DNA of 64,000 nt from CAUYUA01 sp963575675 (lineage in GTDB: Bacteria > Pseudomonadota > Alphaproteobacteria > Azospirillales > Azospirillaceae): positions 27,994 to 91,993 of the forward strand of contig CAUYUA010000228.1 in NCBI GenBank assembly GCA_963575675.1. Reading direction: 5' to 3'. Below, piece by piece: positions 55,226-64,000 of the stretch; position 1 is the stretch's first letter, and every line of letters begins with the position of its first letter. The position numbers were made by a program, and so were the translations under genes. The notes beneath the pieces were generated by a model. That model was not told where the DNA came from, did not search any database, and saw nothing but the letters and a program-made list of their open reading frames with translations.

Positions 55226-55843
55226 TTAAAAAACGTCTTCCAACGGAGCTTTGCGTTTGCGTTCAATAACCGGAGTATCGCCTGCCGTGACGGGCTTGCC
55301 TTGAGCAGCGTTATCACGCAATCTTTGAGCCTCTTTTTGAGCGTCCACAACAACATAGGGCTGTTCTTGTTTCTGCCAGAAAATCAAAGAATCAACCCAC
55401 TGACGGTCGGCCGAGATCAGAGCCGTCGTTTCTTGATCAACAATCGCACGGATATTCTGCTGAGCAGAATCCGCTCCAGCCTTTTGGAGAAGTTCTTTTT
55501 CTCCTTTGCCAATCATAGCGAAACCAGACTGACCTTTGTCGGAAGCGCGTTTCGACGTCGAGCCCGTAGAACCGAAAACAGCGCGAGCAGCTTGTTCGGT
55601 TGGCGCAACATCTTGAGGTCGCGCACTCCCCGGTCGCGGCGGACGTAATTTAAAGTCAGGCGGTAAAGTTAAAGGAGCTTGCGCAACAACTGAAAATTCA
55701 TCCGGCGGCGTCCGGTCAAGCCCAAAGGTCTTACGCGCATCGCCGCAACCACTCAAGACCACTGCGCCCAACGCCAGACCAAGAACCGCACCTGTTGCAG
55801 GCTGGCGGCGCCGGCGGGGCCGGAGACCGCTATATTCTTTCAT
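55226..55843 (-). CDS. DUF3035 lipoprotein
   Basis: 205-residue lipoprotein. Signal peptide with lipobox LSGC (Cys33), then RKTFGLDRTPPDEFSVVAQAPLTLPPDFKLRPPRPG, the hallmark of DUF3035. The rest is charged with Ala/Gln-rich stretches. ATG 55843 gives a normal lipoprotein start; 55879 is upstream of it. In alphaproteobacteria this gene regularly follows lspA, as here. No function has been shown to my knowledge; a link to outer-membrane biogenesis is an inference. Confidence 0.88.
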   Translation of the reverse strand: MKEYSGLRPRRRRQPATGAVLGLALGAVVLSGCGDARKTFGLDRTPPDEFSVVAQAPLTLPPDFKLRPPRPGSARPQDVAPTEQAARAVFGSTGSTSKRASDKGQSGFAMIGKGEKELLQKAGADSAQQNIRAIVDQETTALISADRQWVDSLIFWQKQEQPYVVVDAQKEAQRLRDNAAQGKPVTAGDTPVIERKRKAPLEDVF

Positions 55844-56009
55844 CACGTCCGTTTCCCCGTCTTTTTGACTGAACGACACACACAGAGCGCTTTGCCCGCG
55901 CGCCTTTTATTACATTCTCAAACGACGCTGCGCAACGGAATGTCGTTTTGATTTAACCCCGAGTTTTTATCAGCGAAATCGCACTATCATCAGAACGATT
56001 TGACCGATG

Positions 56010-56525
56010 TTAATCGTCCTGGGAATGGTTGACCAGACTATCGATGACGATTAAGGCCACTCCGATGGAAATTCCACTGTCGGCGACATTAAAGGCCCAA
56101 AAATGAACATCGGCCAAATGAAAATCCAGAAAATCAGTGACGGCGCCGAATCGCAAACGATCAATGGCGTTTCCAAGCGCGCCGCCGATAACCAAACCAA
56201 GCCCAATTGCCGGAAGAAGTCGTTCGGCCTGAGATAACCAAACGAATAACAAAACAGACAAGCCGACAGCCAACCCCGCCAGCGTCCAAGCAACGGCTCG
56301 ACTGTCATGCGCAAACAGCCCGAAACTGACGCCTCGATTCCAGGTAAGCACTAAATTAAAAAACGACGTAACCGGGAACATACGAGGCAAAATCGGCGAT
56401 TTCGACGTTGGTTCAAAAAAAGAAAGAATCCAGAACTTAGATGTCTGATCCAGAACCAAAGTCGTAAGAGACGCCCATACACCGAACGACAAAGGATGCT
56501 TTTTCCAAAAGGCGATCGACGCCAT
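56010..56525 (-). CDS. lspA: Lipoprotein signal peptidase LspA
   Basis: 171-residue four-helix inner-membrane aspartyl protease that cleaves prolipoproteins after lipidation. Catalytic aspartates by motif are Asp122 (GNAIDRLRFGAVTDFLD) and Asp149 (FNVADSGISIG). LDQTSKFWI and FFNLVLTWNRGVSFGL are also conserved. It is encoded between ileS (upstream) and the DUF3035 lipoprotein gene, a frequent order. Confidence 0.96.
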   Translation of the reverse strand: MASIAFWKKHPLSFGVWASLTTLVLDQTSKFWILSFFEPTSKSPILPRMFPVTSFFNLVLTWNRGVSFGLFAHDSRAVAWTLAGLAVGLSVLLFVWLSQAERLLPAIGLGLVIGGALGNAIDRLRFGAVTDFLDFHLADVHFWAFNVADSGISIGVALIVIDSLVNHSQDD

Positions 56526-56591
56526 TTTCTTTCCTCACTTCTCCGTCGTTTCGGCTCTTTTACGCATTCTTAATCTCGCCGTTTCTTGGAT

Positions 56592-59486
56592 TTACATTGC
56601 CTCAGACACGACGGAAGCGCAACGCTTGCATAACCCTGGATGTTCTGTAATCGAACCAATTTCCGGCAACAACTTCCAGCACCGTTCACACTTCGTCCCC
56701 TTCGCCAAACCGAACGTCACCACGACGCCGGGAACATCGTCGAGACGAAAGGCTTCCTGCGGAGGCTGTTCATCCGTCAAGCACAAGGATGATGTAATTG
56801 CTAGATCATGCAACTCCACGCCTTCCAACAAAACGCGAGTCGCCGCGTCAACATATACAGTTGGAGACGCTTGAAGTGAAGAACCAATAGTTTTAGCGGC
56901 GCGCTCACGTTCCAATGCGCCGGTGATGACTTTTCTTACCGCGCGAATTCGCTCCCAACGCTCACCAAGCGCTGGATTGCGCCATTCAGCGGGCATCTCC
57001 GGAAAACGCCGCAAATGCACACTATCCTCATCTGCGCCGACCACGCCGCTCGGATAAAGTTCATCGGTTTTCATCGACTCCGGACGCGCCAACCACGCCT
57101 CTTCCGCCGTAAAACACAACACAGGAGCCAACCATGCGGTAAGACAATGAAACATCGCCTCCATTACAGTTCGCACGGCGCGACGACGCGGCGCTTTAGG
57201 CGAGTCGCAGTATAGGCTGTCTTTGCGCACATCGAAATAGAAAGCCGACAACTCTACTGAACAATAGTTATGTAAAGCGGAGAATAGGCCGTGAAAATCA
57301 TACGAAGCTATACAACCGCGAACAAGCTCATCCATCTCAACCAAACGGTGCAGAGCCCAACATTCAAGCTCGGGCATGTCGGCTAGATCCACGCGCTCTG
57401 CGCACGAAAAACCATCCAACGCGCCGAGCAAATACCTCAGAGTATTGCGCAATCGCCGATAGAGATCGGCCTGATATTTAATGATTTCTTTTCCGATCCG
57501 AATATCCTCAGAATAATCGGAGCCGACCACCCACAGCCGGAGAATATCCGCACCGTATTGGTCGTTAATCTCTTGAGGAGAGACGACGTTGTTAAGTGAT
57601 TTCGACATTTTACGCGCTTGTTCATCAAGCACGAATCCATGCGTTAAAACGGCGTCGTAGGGGGCGCGGCCACGCGAGCCACATGATTCCAAAAGCGAAG
57701 AATGAAACCAACCTCTATGCTGGTCGGATCCCTCTAAATAGAGAGAAGCCGGCCACTGGAGGTCAGAACGCGCTTCAAGAACAAAGCTGTGAGTAACGCC
57801 CGACTCGAACCACACGTCCACGATGTCGCGCACCTGATCGAAATCTTCGGGATTATGCGAATTACCCAAAAAATCCTGCATCGGACGAGCAAACCATGAA
57901 TCCGACCCCTCTTGTTCAAAGATATCGGCAATGCGCTTTAACACCGCCGGATCAGTCAAAGGCTTGCCGTCGGATTTGCGCACGAACAAAGCAATCGGCA
58001 CTCCCCAAGCCCGTTGACGGCTGATGCACCAATCCGGCCGATTTTCCACCATGCTGTAAATGCGGTTGCGCCCTTGTGGAGGCACCCAACGGGTTTCATT
58101 AATCGCCTTTAACGCCACCCCGCGCAAGTCGTTGCGACTCATCGAGATGAACCATTGCGGCGTAGTCCGGAAAATCAACGGCGCTTTCGAACGCCAAGAG
58201 TGCGGATAGCTATGTGTGATCGCTCCCTTTCCCAGCAAACCGCCGCTTTCCGTAATCGCACTGATGACGGCGTTGTTGGCGTCGCCCGTTTTGCCGTCGG
58301 CGGTGTACACACAACGCCCGGCAAACAACGGAATATGCGGAAGAAACACGCCGTCCTCACCGACGGTTTCCGGAATTTCAAGACCGGCGCGCACTCCCAA
58401 CTGAAAGTCGTCATCGCCATGGCCAGGCGCGATATGCACAAAACCCGTGCCGGTTTCCATGGTGACGAAATCTCCCGCCAACGCTGGAACCGCGAAGGAA
58501 TAACCGTGGGCGCTCAACGGGTGACGGCAAACAACCCCTTCCAAACGCGAGCCTTGAACGGTGGCGAGCTGCGTCCGGCGCGTAACGCCGACTGCGCGGA
58601 AAAAGCTTTCGGACAGGGCTTCGGCTACAACCAAGCGCTCTCCGGGAACCGCCAAACGGCCTTCCGCGACTTCGTCAACGCGATACACGCCGTATTCATA
58701 AGACGCGCCAAACGCGACGGCGCGATTGCCGGGCAGCGTCCAAGGAGTCGTAGTCCAAATGACAATTGCGGCGCCGTCGAGTTCCGGGATTGCGTTCTCA
58801 GGAGAACTTTCTTTCGGCCCGGAAGTTACAGGAAAACGCACCCATACTGTCGTCGAGACGTGGTCCTCATATTCAACCTCCGCTTCCGCCAGAGCGGTTT
58901 TCTCAACCACAGACCACATTACGGGCTTGCTGCCTTTGTACAAGCCGCCATTCAGCAAAAATTTGTGAATTTCCCGCACTATTTGGGCTTCAGCGGCGTT
59001 GGTCATGGTGGCGTAGGGTTTTTTCCAATCCCCAATCACGCCCAAACGCTGAAACTCTTCGGATTGCTTTGAAACCCATTCTTGCGCAAAAGCCCGGCAT
59101 TCCGCGCGAAACTGCAATATCGGAGCTTCGTCTTTATTTTTTCCGGCTTTGCGATAACGCTCTTCGATTTTCCATTCGATCGGCAGACCGTGACAATCCC
59201 ACCCCGGGACATAATTGGCGTCGAACCCCAACATCTGTTGCGTGCGATTAATAACGTCTTTCAAAATTTTATTAACGGCATGCCCGATATGTATGTTCCC
59301 GTTGGCGTAAGGAGGGCCATCATGCAGAATAAATTTCGGACGTCCCGCCGACGCGGCGCGCAGCTTCTCATAAAGGCCGATTCGTTCCCAGCGCTTCAAA
59401 ATCTCCGGCTCTCGATTCGGCAAATTGCCTCGCATCGGGAAATCAGTGCGCGGCAGGAAGACGGTGCTTTTATAATCGCGGGTCAT
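56592..59486 (-). CDS. ileS: Isoleucyl-tRNA synthetase
   Basis: 964-residue class Ia synthetase of bacterial type. HIGH signature at residues 65-68 (DGPPYANGNIHIGHA), KMSKS in DEQARKMSKSLNNVVSPQEI, editing domain with WTTTPWTLPGNRAVAF and YSCAERVDL-type elements, and the C-terminal zinc finger CERCWKLLPEIG and CKRCASV. The length and zinc module fit the mupirocin-sensitive eubacterial form. It begins at ATG 59486; no T-box or leader was seen. The lspA gene follows 66 bp downstream. Confidence 0.97.
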   Translation of the reverse strand: MTRDYKSTVFLPRTDFPMRGNLPNREPEILKRWERIGLYEKLRAASAGRPKFILHDGPPYANGNIHIGHAVNKILKDVINRTQQMLGFDANYVPGWDCHGLPIEWKIEERYRKAGKNKDEAPILQFRAECRAFAQEWVSKQSEEFQRLGVIGDWKKPYATMTNAAEAQIVREIHKFLLNGGLYKGSKPVMWSVVEKTALAEAEVEYEDHVSTTVWVRFPVTSGPKESSPENAIPELDGAAIVIWTTTPWTLPGNRAVAFGASYEYGVYRVDEVAEGRLAVPGERLVVAEALSESFFRAVGVTRRTQLATVQGSRLEGVVCRHPLSAHGYSFAVPALAGDFVTMETGTGFVHIAPGHGDDDFQLGVRAGLEIPETVGEDGVFLPHIPLFAGRCVYTADGKTGDANNAVISAITESGGLLGKGAITHSYPHSWRSKAPLIFRTTPQWFISMSRNDLRGVALKAINETRWVPPQGRNRIYSMVENRPDWCISRQRAWGVPIALFVRKSDGKPLTDPAVLKRIADIFEQEGSDSWFARPMQDFLGNSHNPEDFDQVRDIVDVWFESGVTHSFVLEARSDLQWPASLYLEGSDQHRGWFHSSLLESCGSRGRAPYDAVLTHGFVLDEQARKMSKSLNNVVSPQEINDQYGADILRLWVVGSDYSEDIRIGKEIIKYQADLYRRLRNTLRYLLGALDGFSCAERVDLADMPELECWALHRLVEMDELVRGCIASYDFHGLFSALHNYCSVELSAFYFDVRKDSLYCDSPKAPRRRAVRTVMEAMFHCLTAWLAPVLCFTAEEAWLARPESMKTDELYPSGVVGADEDSVHLRRFPEMPAEWRNPALGERWERIRAVRKVITGALERERAAKTIGSSLQASPTVYVDAATRVLLEGVELHDLAITSSLCLTDEQPPQEAFRLDDVPGVVVTFGLAKGTKCERCWKLLPEIGSITEHPGLCKRCASVVSEAM

Positions 59487-59703
59487 ATTGGGGCGTCTTT
59501 CAGAGCATCACGCTTGGGGCTATAACAAACGCCGAATGTACCAGTCCTGAACCCGTCGTCAAGTCCATTGGTTCATAGCGACGGAGATTTTTAGAACACC
59601 CGCCCATTAATAAAATATGAGTTTTTCCTTTAATTAAAGGAAATAAATCCTGTAGCGTAAAGCGGCCAACGTGGCCGATTCCGAATTTGTTCTAAAATTA
59701 ATA
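59487..59703. other. Promoter-side region of ileS
   Basis: About 220 bp upstream of ileS, AT-rich between 59590 and 59710. No gene or RNA recognised. Confidence 0.4.
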
Positions 59704-59818
59704 AAATCCAGGGACTGCGTTCCTGGTCGCGGACGTTCATAAGAAAGGAGCCCTCCCCTTATTCGCCGTAAAACGAACATCTCGCAACTTGTCCGAATTT
59801 TGCTTTACGGCAATGAAG
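59704..59818. repeat. Dispersed palindromic repeat, copy 4
   Basis: TCCAGGGACTGCGTTCCTGG followed by TCGC (59707-59730) matches copies at 9082, 42868 and 49413. The downstream part contains TTGTCCGAATTTTGCTTTAC and GGCAA, the inverse of TTGCCGTAAGGCAAAATTCG near 9154 in copy 1. It lies about 380 bp beyond the rpoH stop, upstream of ileS. Confidence 0.65.
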
Positions 59819-60017
59819 GAAGCTTTTACTCCCCCTTTATGCGTCTATAGACACAGCGGCTCATGCTCCGAACTGCGATAAAGATCAGCCACAAAGCAAT
59901 CAATTACAAAAAACTCTCTATATACTCCGTTCGGTTGAGAACCCGAGAATTATGCGGCCTTCCCGAATTGAAACGGCCCCCTCTCATTCAATCGTTACAA
60001 ACTCCAAGTCATGGTTT

Positions 60018-60078
60018 CCAAAGGCCTTCCGGCCTTTGGCGGGTCGAGGGCGGAGCCCCGAATTCTTTCGGAGTTTTT
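60018..60078 (+). terminator. Hairpin array ending in a T run, rightward
   Basis: CCAAAGGCC-TTCC-GGCCTTTGG (60018-60039), then GGGCGGAGCCC, then CCGAA-TTCT-TTCGG followed by AGTTTTTTT (about 60057-60078). The last element looks like a rightward intrinsic terminator, but no rightward gene precedes it; it may belong to an unannotated small RNA or be a repeat. Confidence 0.45.
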
Positions 60079-60199
60079 TTCGGGTTCTCAATTGGACAGA
60101 TTATACACAAAAAAAGCGTTTTCCGATTTCAAGCTTTTCAAGCTCTGATCAGAAAACGCCTAAATATAATTCATCGTCATTACGGAATTCAGACATGCC

Positions 60200-61090
60200 T
60201 TATAAGACTTCTGAAAATAAATCGCTTCGAATCTCAACCCGGCGCATCATGGAGTCTCTTAATTTCAACATTGCGCGATGCTCAAGCTGACGAACGCGCT
60301 CTTTGCTGACGCCAAGCTCCCGCCCTAATTCTTCCAAAGTGGCGCCTTGTTCACGCAAACGCCGTTCGTTAATAATTGTTCGTTCACGGGGACTCAGTTC
60401 TTCCAAAGCCTCCGCCAACCATCGCGAACGAGTTTCGCCATCTCTCATACCGATTACCACGTCTTCCGGAGACGGACGATGATCGGCAAGAAATTCTTGC
60501 CAATCATCTTCTCCTGTCTCACCAATAGGCGCGTTCAGAGATTGATCAGCTCCATTCAAACGCATCTCCATGGATTCCACGTCCAACACACCGACATGCA
60601 GCTCGGTGGCGATTTTTTGCCGCGCCTCATCCGTCATTGCGTTCCCGACAACAGCATCGTCAATTTTCGAACGCAGACGTCTGAGATTAAAAAACAACGA
60701 CTTTTGCGCCGCTGTTGTGCCGGTGCGAACAATAGACCAATTCCGCAAAACATAGTCCTGGATCGCCGATCGTATCCACCACGTCGCATAAGTGGAAAAA
60801 CGAACTTCACGATCCGGCTCAAACCGAGCAGCAGCCTGCATCAAACCGACATTCCCTTCCTGCACCAAGTCTCCAATCGGCAATCCGTAGTTCCGAAACC
60901 GAGACGCTGTAGAGACCACCAATCGCGCATAGGAACGGACCAATTCGTGTAACGCCTGTTGATCACCATTTTCACGCCATTGATGCGCCAATTCAAACTC
61001 ATGATTTCGATCAAGCAAGGGTTCGCGCATGGATGATCGAATATAAGTAAGATTGGCTCGTTGAGTTTCTGGATCGTCGATATGTGGCAT
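60200..61090 (-). CDS. rpoH: RNA polymerase sigma factor RpoH (sigma-32)
   Basis: 296-residue heat-shock sigma factor. Region 2 has LVVSTASRFRNYGLPIGDLV and QEGNVGLMQAAARFEPDREV; WWIRSAIQDYVLRNWSIVR follows; the RpoH box is QKSLFFNLRRLRSKI; region 4 has LSPRERTIINERRL and LEELGRELGVSKERVRQLEH. ATG 61090 follows GGGGAAG; 61123 is less likely. The divergently placed clpB, a classical target, supports the assignment. Confidence 0.95.
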   Translation of the reverse strand: MPHIDDPETQRANLTYIRSSMREPLLDRNHEFELAHQWRENGDQQALHELVRSYARLVVSTASRFRNYGLPIGDLVQEGNVGLMQAAARFEPDREVRFSTYATWWIRSAIQDYVLRNWSIVRTGTTAAQKSLFFNLRRLRSKIDDAVVGNAMTDEARQKIATELHVGVLDVESMEMRLNGADQSLNAPIGETGEDDWQEFLADHRPSPEDVVIGMRDGETRSRWLAEALEELSPRERTIINERRLREQGATLEELGRELGVSKERVRQLEHRAMLKLRDSMMRRVEIRSDLFSEVL

Positions 61091-61491
61091 GATACTTCCC
61101 CTCTGCCTCAGTTCTATTTGCAATGCGTCCGACTTTTAAGCATTAAATTTATATACGAACACAATAAGCAGGGCGAAAATCATGTAATTTCGACATATTA
61201 AAGAAAAACATCCAATAAATATTCTTTCCATATTTCAATTTCATTTACCATGCGCCGCAATAATTAACGCGGCGTATGTCTTTTCATTTATCGTTACCTT
61301 ATACATTAATATAGAAATTTATTCGTATCTATTCGGTTAACATTTCTGTTTTCTAACGAAGCAAAGCAATTTAAGACGCGGAGAGCAGAAACCGTACCAA
61401 AAATGTCCTGTTTTTGATGAGCAAAATTATGATCGTCACACTTATTTATGTAAAAATCCTTTTTCTTTGCTCTGCTCTTACGATTTCTGCT
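61091..61491. other. AT-rich divergent region between rpoH and clpB
   Basis: About 400 bp, strongly AT-rich, without a credible gene. It presumably contains the rpoH promoters. An open frame extending from 61414 into clpB lacks homology before 61621. Confidence 0.45.
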
Positions 61492-61522
61492 CTTGCGATA
61501 ACCGTGCCAATCACTATATCTC
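61492..61522 (+). promoter_or_regulatory. Candidate heat-shock (sigma-32) promoter of clpB
   Basis: CTTG at 61492-61495, a 17-bp spacer and ACTATAT at 61513-61519. This fits the published alphaproteobacterial heat-shock consensus CTTG-N17/18-CYTATNTNNG with mismatches at the first and last -10 positions. It would start transcription about 95 bp before clpB. Confidence 0.4.
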
Positions 61523-61620
61523 CAAACAGTGGCCACTTGATCGCTGGTTTCGAATCACAGGAGCGGATGCGCCGAGCGGGCTGCCGAGCGGACGTCGGCG
61601 CTGAATGCAGGAGCAGCATA

Positions 61621-62364
61621 ATGGATTTCGAAAAATACACTGAACGCAGCCGAGGATTTATTCAATCCGCGCAAACCATGGCGATGCGACGAGGCCATCA
61701 AAAGCTTCTGCCCGAACATCTGCTGAAGATTCTGCTTGACGATAAGGAAGGCTTGGCCTCCCGACTGATTCAAGCGGCTGGGGGCGATCCCGCCGCAGCT
61801 CTTGCAAAAATAGAATCCGAGCTTGATAAACTTCCCAAAGTTGAAGGCAGCGGCGCCGGACAAGTGTTTCTAGGGCCGGAGCTGGCGCGTCTGTTTGAAA
61901 GCGCCGAAAAACTTGCTCAAAAAGCCGGAGATAGTTTCGTCACAGCAGAAATATTGCTGTTGGCGCTGGCCATGGCGCATGGAACGCCCTCGGCCAAAGC
62001 TTTGGCGAACGCGAGAACCTCGCCGCAAACTTTAAACAAAGCCATAAAAGACATGCGCAAGGGGCGCGTCGCCGACAGCTCCGGCGCAGAGCAAAGCTAT
62101 GACGCCTTAAAAAAATACGCGCGAGACCTCACCCAAATTGCTCGTGAAGGCAAACTCGATCCGGTAATTGGTCGAGACGAAGAAATTCGTAGAACAATTC
62201 AAGTTCTTGCTCGCCGCACAAAAAACAATCCGTTGTTGATAGGAGAGCCGGGCGTAGAAAAAACCGCCATTGTCGAAGGATTGGCTCAGAGAATTGTTAA
62301 CGGAGACGTTCCGGAAGGACTTAAAAACAAACGTCTCTTGGCCCTCTACAATCTTTCCCTCTAG
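61621..62364 (+). pseudogene. clpB: clpB, N-terminal fragment, cut by an inverted junction
   Basis: Start of the ClpB disaggregase: the N-domain MDFEKYTERSRGFIQSAQT, then AEQSYDALKKYARDLTQIAR and DPVIGRDEEIRRTIQVLARR of the first AAA+ domain. AGGAGCAG precedes the ATG. Homology runs to KNKRLLAL (codon at 62344) and then stops; five unrelated codons and TAG follow. In intact ClpB the text would continue with the pore-loop region of the same domain. The Walker A of this domain reads GEPGVEKT: the conserved glycine is Glu213 (codon 62257-62259), which should abolish ATP binding at that site. The remainder of clpB is on the other strand immediately downstream. Confidence 0.85.
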
Positions 62365-64000
62365 AATCCGTGTGGCGAGTGGATTTTGCAGTGTGCGTTG
62401 AATGACTCGTTTTAGAGGTCGAGCGCCATAGACAGGATCATAGCTGGTTTCAGCCAACCATTTTACGGCAGAATCGTCAATTTTCACGCTGATGTCGCGT
62501 CCTGCGAGAGTGGCTTCCAGGCATTTCAACTGAATATTGACGATTCCGCTCATATGTTCGCGGGTGAGGCGATGAAACAGTAGGATTTCATCAAGTCGAT
62601 TGAGAAACTCCGGCCTAAAAGCTTGCCGAACTGTTGTCATGACTTGTTCGCGAACGAATGCGATGTCTTCCGAAGTTGCAAGATCGGTGTGTCCGGCCAA
62701 GAACTCGCTGCCTAAGTTTGAAGTCATGACAATAAGGGCGTTACGAAAATCGACGGTTCTTCCCTGTCCGTCGGTAAGACGACCATCATCCAGAACTTGC
62801 AGCAATACATTGAAGACGTCCGGATGCGCTTTTTCCACTTCATCCAGAAGGATCACTTGATAGGGGCGACGACGCACGGCTTCGGTTAACGCGCCGCCTT
62901 GATCATATCCGCTATAGTCCGGTGGGGCTCCGATCCTACGACTGACCGCGCGTTTTTCCATATATTCCGACATATCAACACGGACCATTGCGGGTTCGTC
63001 ATCGAAAATGAACTCCGCCAACGCTTTGGTGAGTTCTGTCTTGCCCACGCCGGTAGGGCCCAGAAACAAGAAAGATCCTATCGGTCGGTTGCTGTCTTGC
63101 AAACCTGCGCGCGCTCGACGAACGGCGTTTGAAACCGCAATGATCGCTTCGTCTTGGCCGACGACGCGACTTCCCAACTTGCGCTCCATGGTCAACAATT
63201 TTTCACGCTCGCCGGTGAGCATGCGATCTACAGGAATTCCAGTCCAACGGCTGACCACGGCGGCGATGTCACTATCGCGCACTTCTTCGTTGAGCATGCG
63301 ATTTTCCGCTGCTTGCTCTGCTTGAACCAGACGCCGTTCTAAATCCGGAATGATGCCATAAGTCAATTCTCCTGCTCGTCCCCAAATCCCAGCGCGCTGC
63401 ACTTGATCCAGTTCGACGCGCGCCTGATCCAATTGTTCTTTGATCTTCTGAGCGCCCGCCAGATGTTCTTTTTCAGCTTGCCAACGTTCCGTCAATTCAG
63501 CGGAACGGCGTTCTAATTCTTCCAATTCGCCTTCCAAGCGTTCAAGACGCTCTCGCGATCCGGGATCGTTTTCTTTGCGCAACGCCTCTCGTTCGATTTT
63601 GAGCTGAATGATTCGTCGATCAATTTCGTCGATTTCTTCCGGTTTGCTGTCCACCTCCATTCTCATGCGCGCTGCGGCTTCGTCGATGAGGTCCACCGCC
63701 TTGTCGGGGAGAAAACGATCGGCGATATAGCGTTGCGATAGAGACGCGGCGGCCACGATTGCGCTGTCGGTGATGCGCACGCCGTGATGCAGTTCGTATT
63801 TTTCTTTCAGGCCGCGCAGAATGGAAACCGTGTCTTCGACTGAGGGTTCGGCGATGAACACCGGTTGAAAGCGTCGCGCCAAAGCGGCGTCTTTTTCAAC
63901 GTGTTTTCGGAATTCATCGAGTGTGGTTGCGCCCACGCAATGCAACTCGCCGCGCGCCAGAGCCGGTTTCAACATATTGGAGGCGTCCATTGCCCCTTCC
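62338..64000 (-). pseudogene. clpB: clpB, middle and C-terminal part in inverted orientation
   Basis: Leftward frame open from the right edge, reading EGAMDASNMLKPALARGELH onward, i.e. from inside AAA+ domain 1 through the coiled-coil middle domain (about 63400-63700) to AAA+ domain 2 with Walker A GPTGVGKT, Walker B VILLDEVEKAHPDV and sensor region GRTVDFRNALIVMTSNLG. Homology ends at RILEGKIVEGQ, about 10-15 residues before the normal C-terminus; the frame then runs on into the opposite fragment to 62107. The second pore loop reads GAPPDYSGYDQGG instead of GAPPGYVGY. Whether a full 5' end lies beyond the window cannot be seen. Confidence 0.8.

Noticed and set aside
59487..59700. T-box or amino-acid leader upstream of ileS
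   Set aside because: No T-box sequence, no specifier hairpin and no Ile-rich leader peptide were seen; such control is rare in alphaproteobacteria.
61414..61620. N-terminal extension of ClpB
   Set aside because: The upstream codons form a hydrophobic stretch without ClpB similarity, and AGGAGCAG precedes the ATG at 61621, where the conserved MDFEKYTERSRG begins.

Overview
The window looks like a chromosomal segment of a Gram-negative alphaproteobacterium, possibly Rhodospirillales-like; the family is not certain. The evidence is a complete dcw (division and cell wall) cluster in alphaproteobacterial order running from mraZ through ftsZ to lpxC, bamD and recN, a long-tailed FtsZ, a meso-DAP type MurE, a Coq7-type ubiquinone hydroxylase, a DUF3035 lipoprotein beside lspA, and an RpoH-type sigma factor next to clpB. 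LpxC, BamD, a GT9 (heptosyltransferase) enzyme and lipoprotein processing show an outer membrane with LPS.

Layout. 1-1583: the 3' end of a 3-hydroxyacyl-CoA dehydrogenase gene, then an RsbW-like anti-sigma kinase and a STAS antagonist. 1619-7656: a formylglycine-generating-enzyme-like secreted protein, then a leftward four-gene set (ATPase, permease, GldG-like, DUF4340) that resembles a GldAFG-type ABC system. 8095-11027: a GT9 glycosyltransferase facing a CvrA/NhaP2-like antiporter. 11101-37002: recN, bamD, lpxC, ftsZ, ftsA, ftsQ, ddl, murB, murC, murG, ftsW, murD, mraY, murF, murE, ftsI, ftsL, rsmH and mraZ, all leftward and mostly overlapping by 4 bp. MraZ-type operator repeats and a promoter lie upstream of mraZ.

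37003-38720 holds an AT-rich gene-free stretch with a two-copy 147-bp tandem repeat and then the RNase P RNA gene. 39023-41731: a cyclic-nucleotide-binding protein, a FecR protein, an OmpA lipoprotein, tRNA-Gln and a LysE-family exporter. 41778-49362: a secreted protein of unknown function, a sulfurtransferase, a Nudix hydrolase, a SET protein, a small CxxC protein, a DedA-family protein, DsbB, Coq7, an FAH-family hydrolase and exonuclease III. 49476-59486 (leftward): ABC-F ATPase, TatC, TatB, ferredoxin, cysteine desulfurase, a periplasmic binding protein, a DUF3035 lipoprotein, LspA and IleS. 60200-64000: rpoH and a disrupted clpB.

Main unusual points: (i) clpB is broken by an inverted junction at 62338-62346, from a real inversion or an assembly/amplification chimera; (ii) a family of short palindromic repeats sits at gene ends in four places; (iii) a 147-bp tandem repeat with DnaA-box-like sites lies between mraZ and rnpB; (iv) FtsL carries a low-complexity tail of about 250 residues; (v) the RNase P RNA has extra helices. 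I saw no CRISPR array, prophage, insertion sequence or recognisable defence system.
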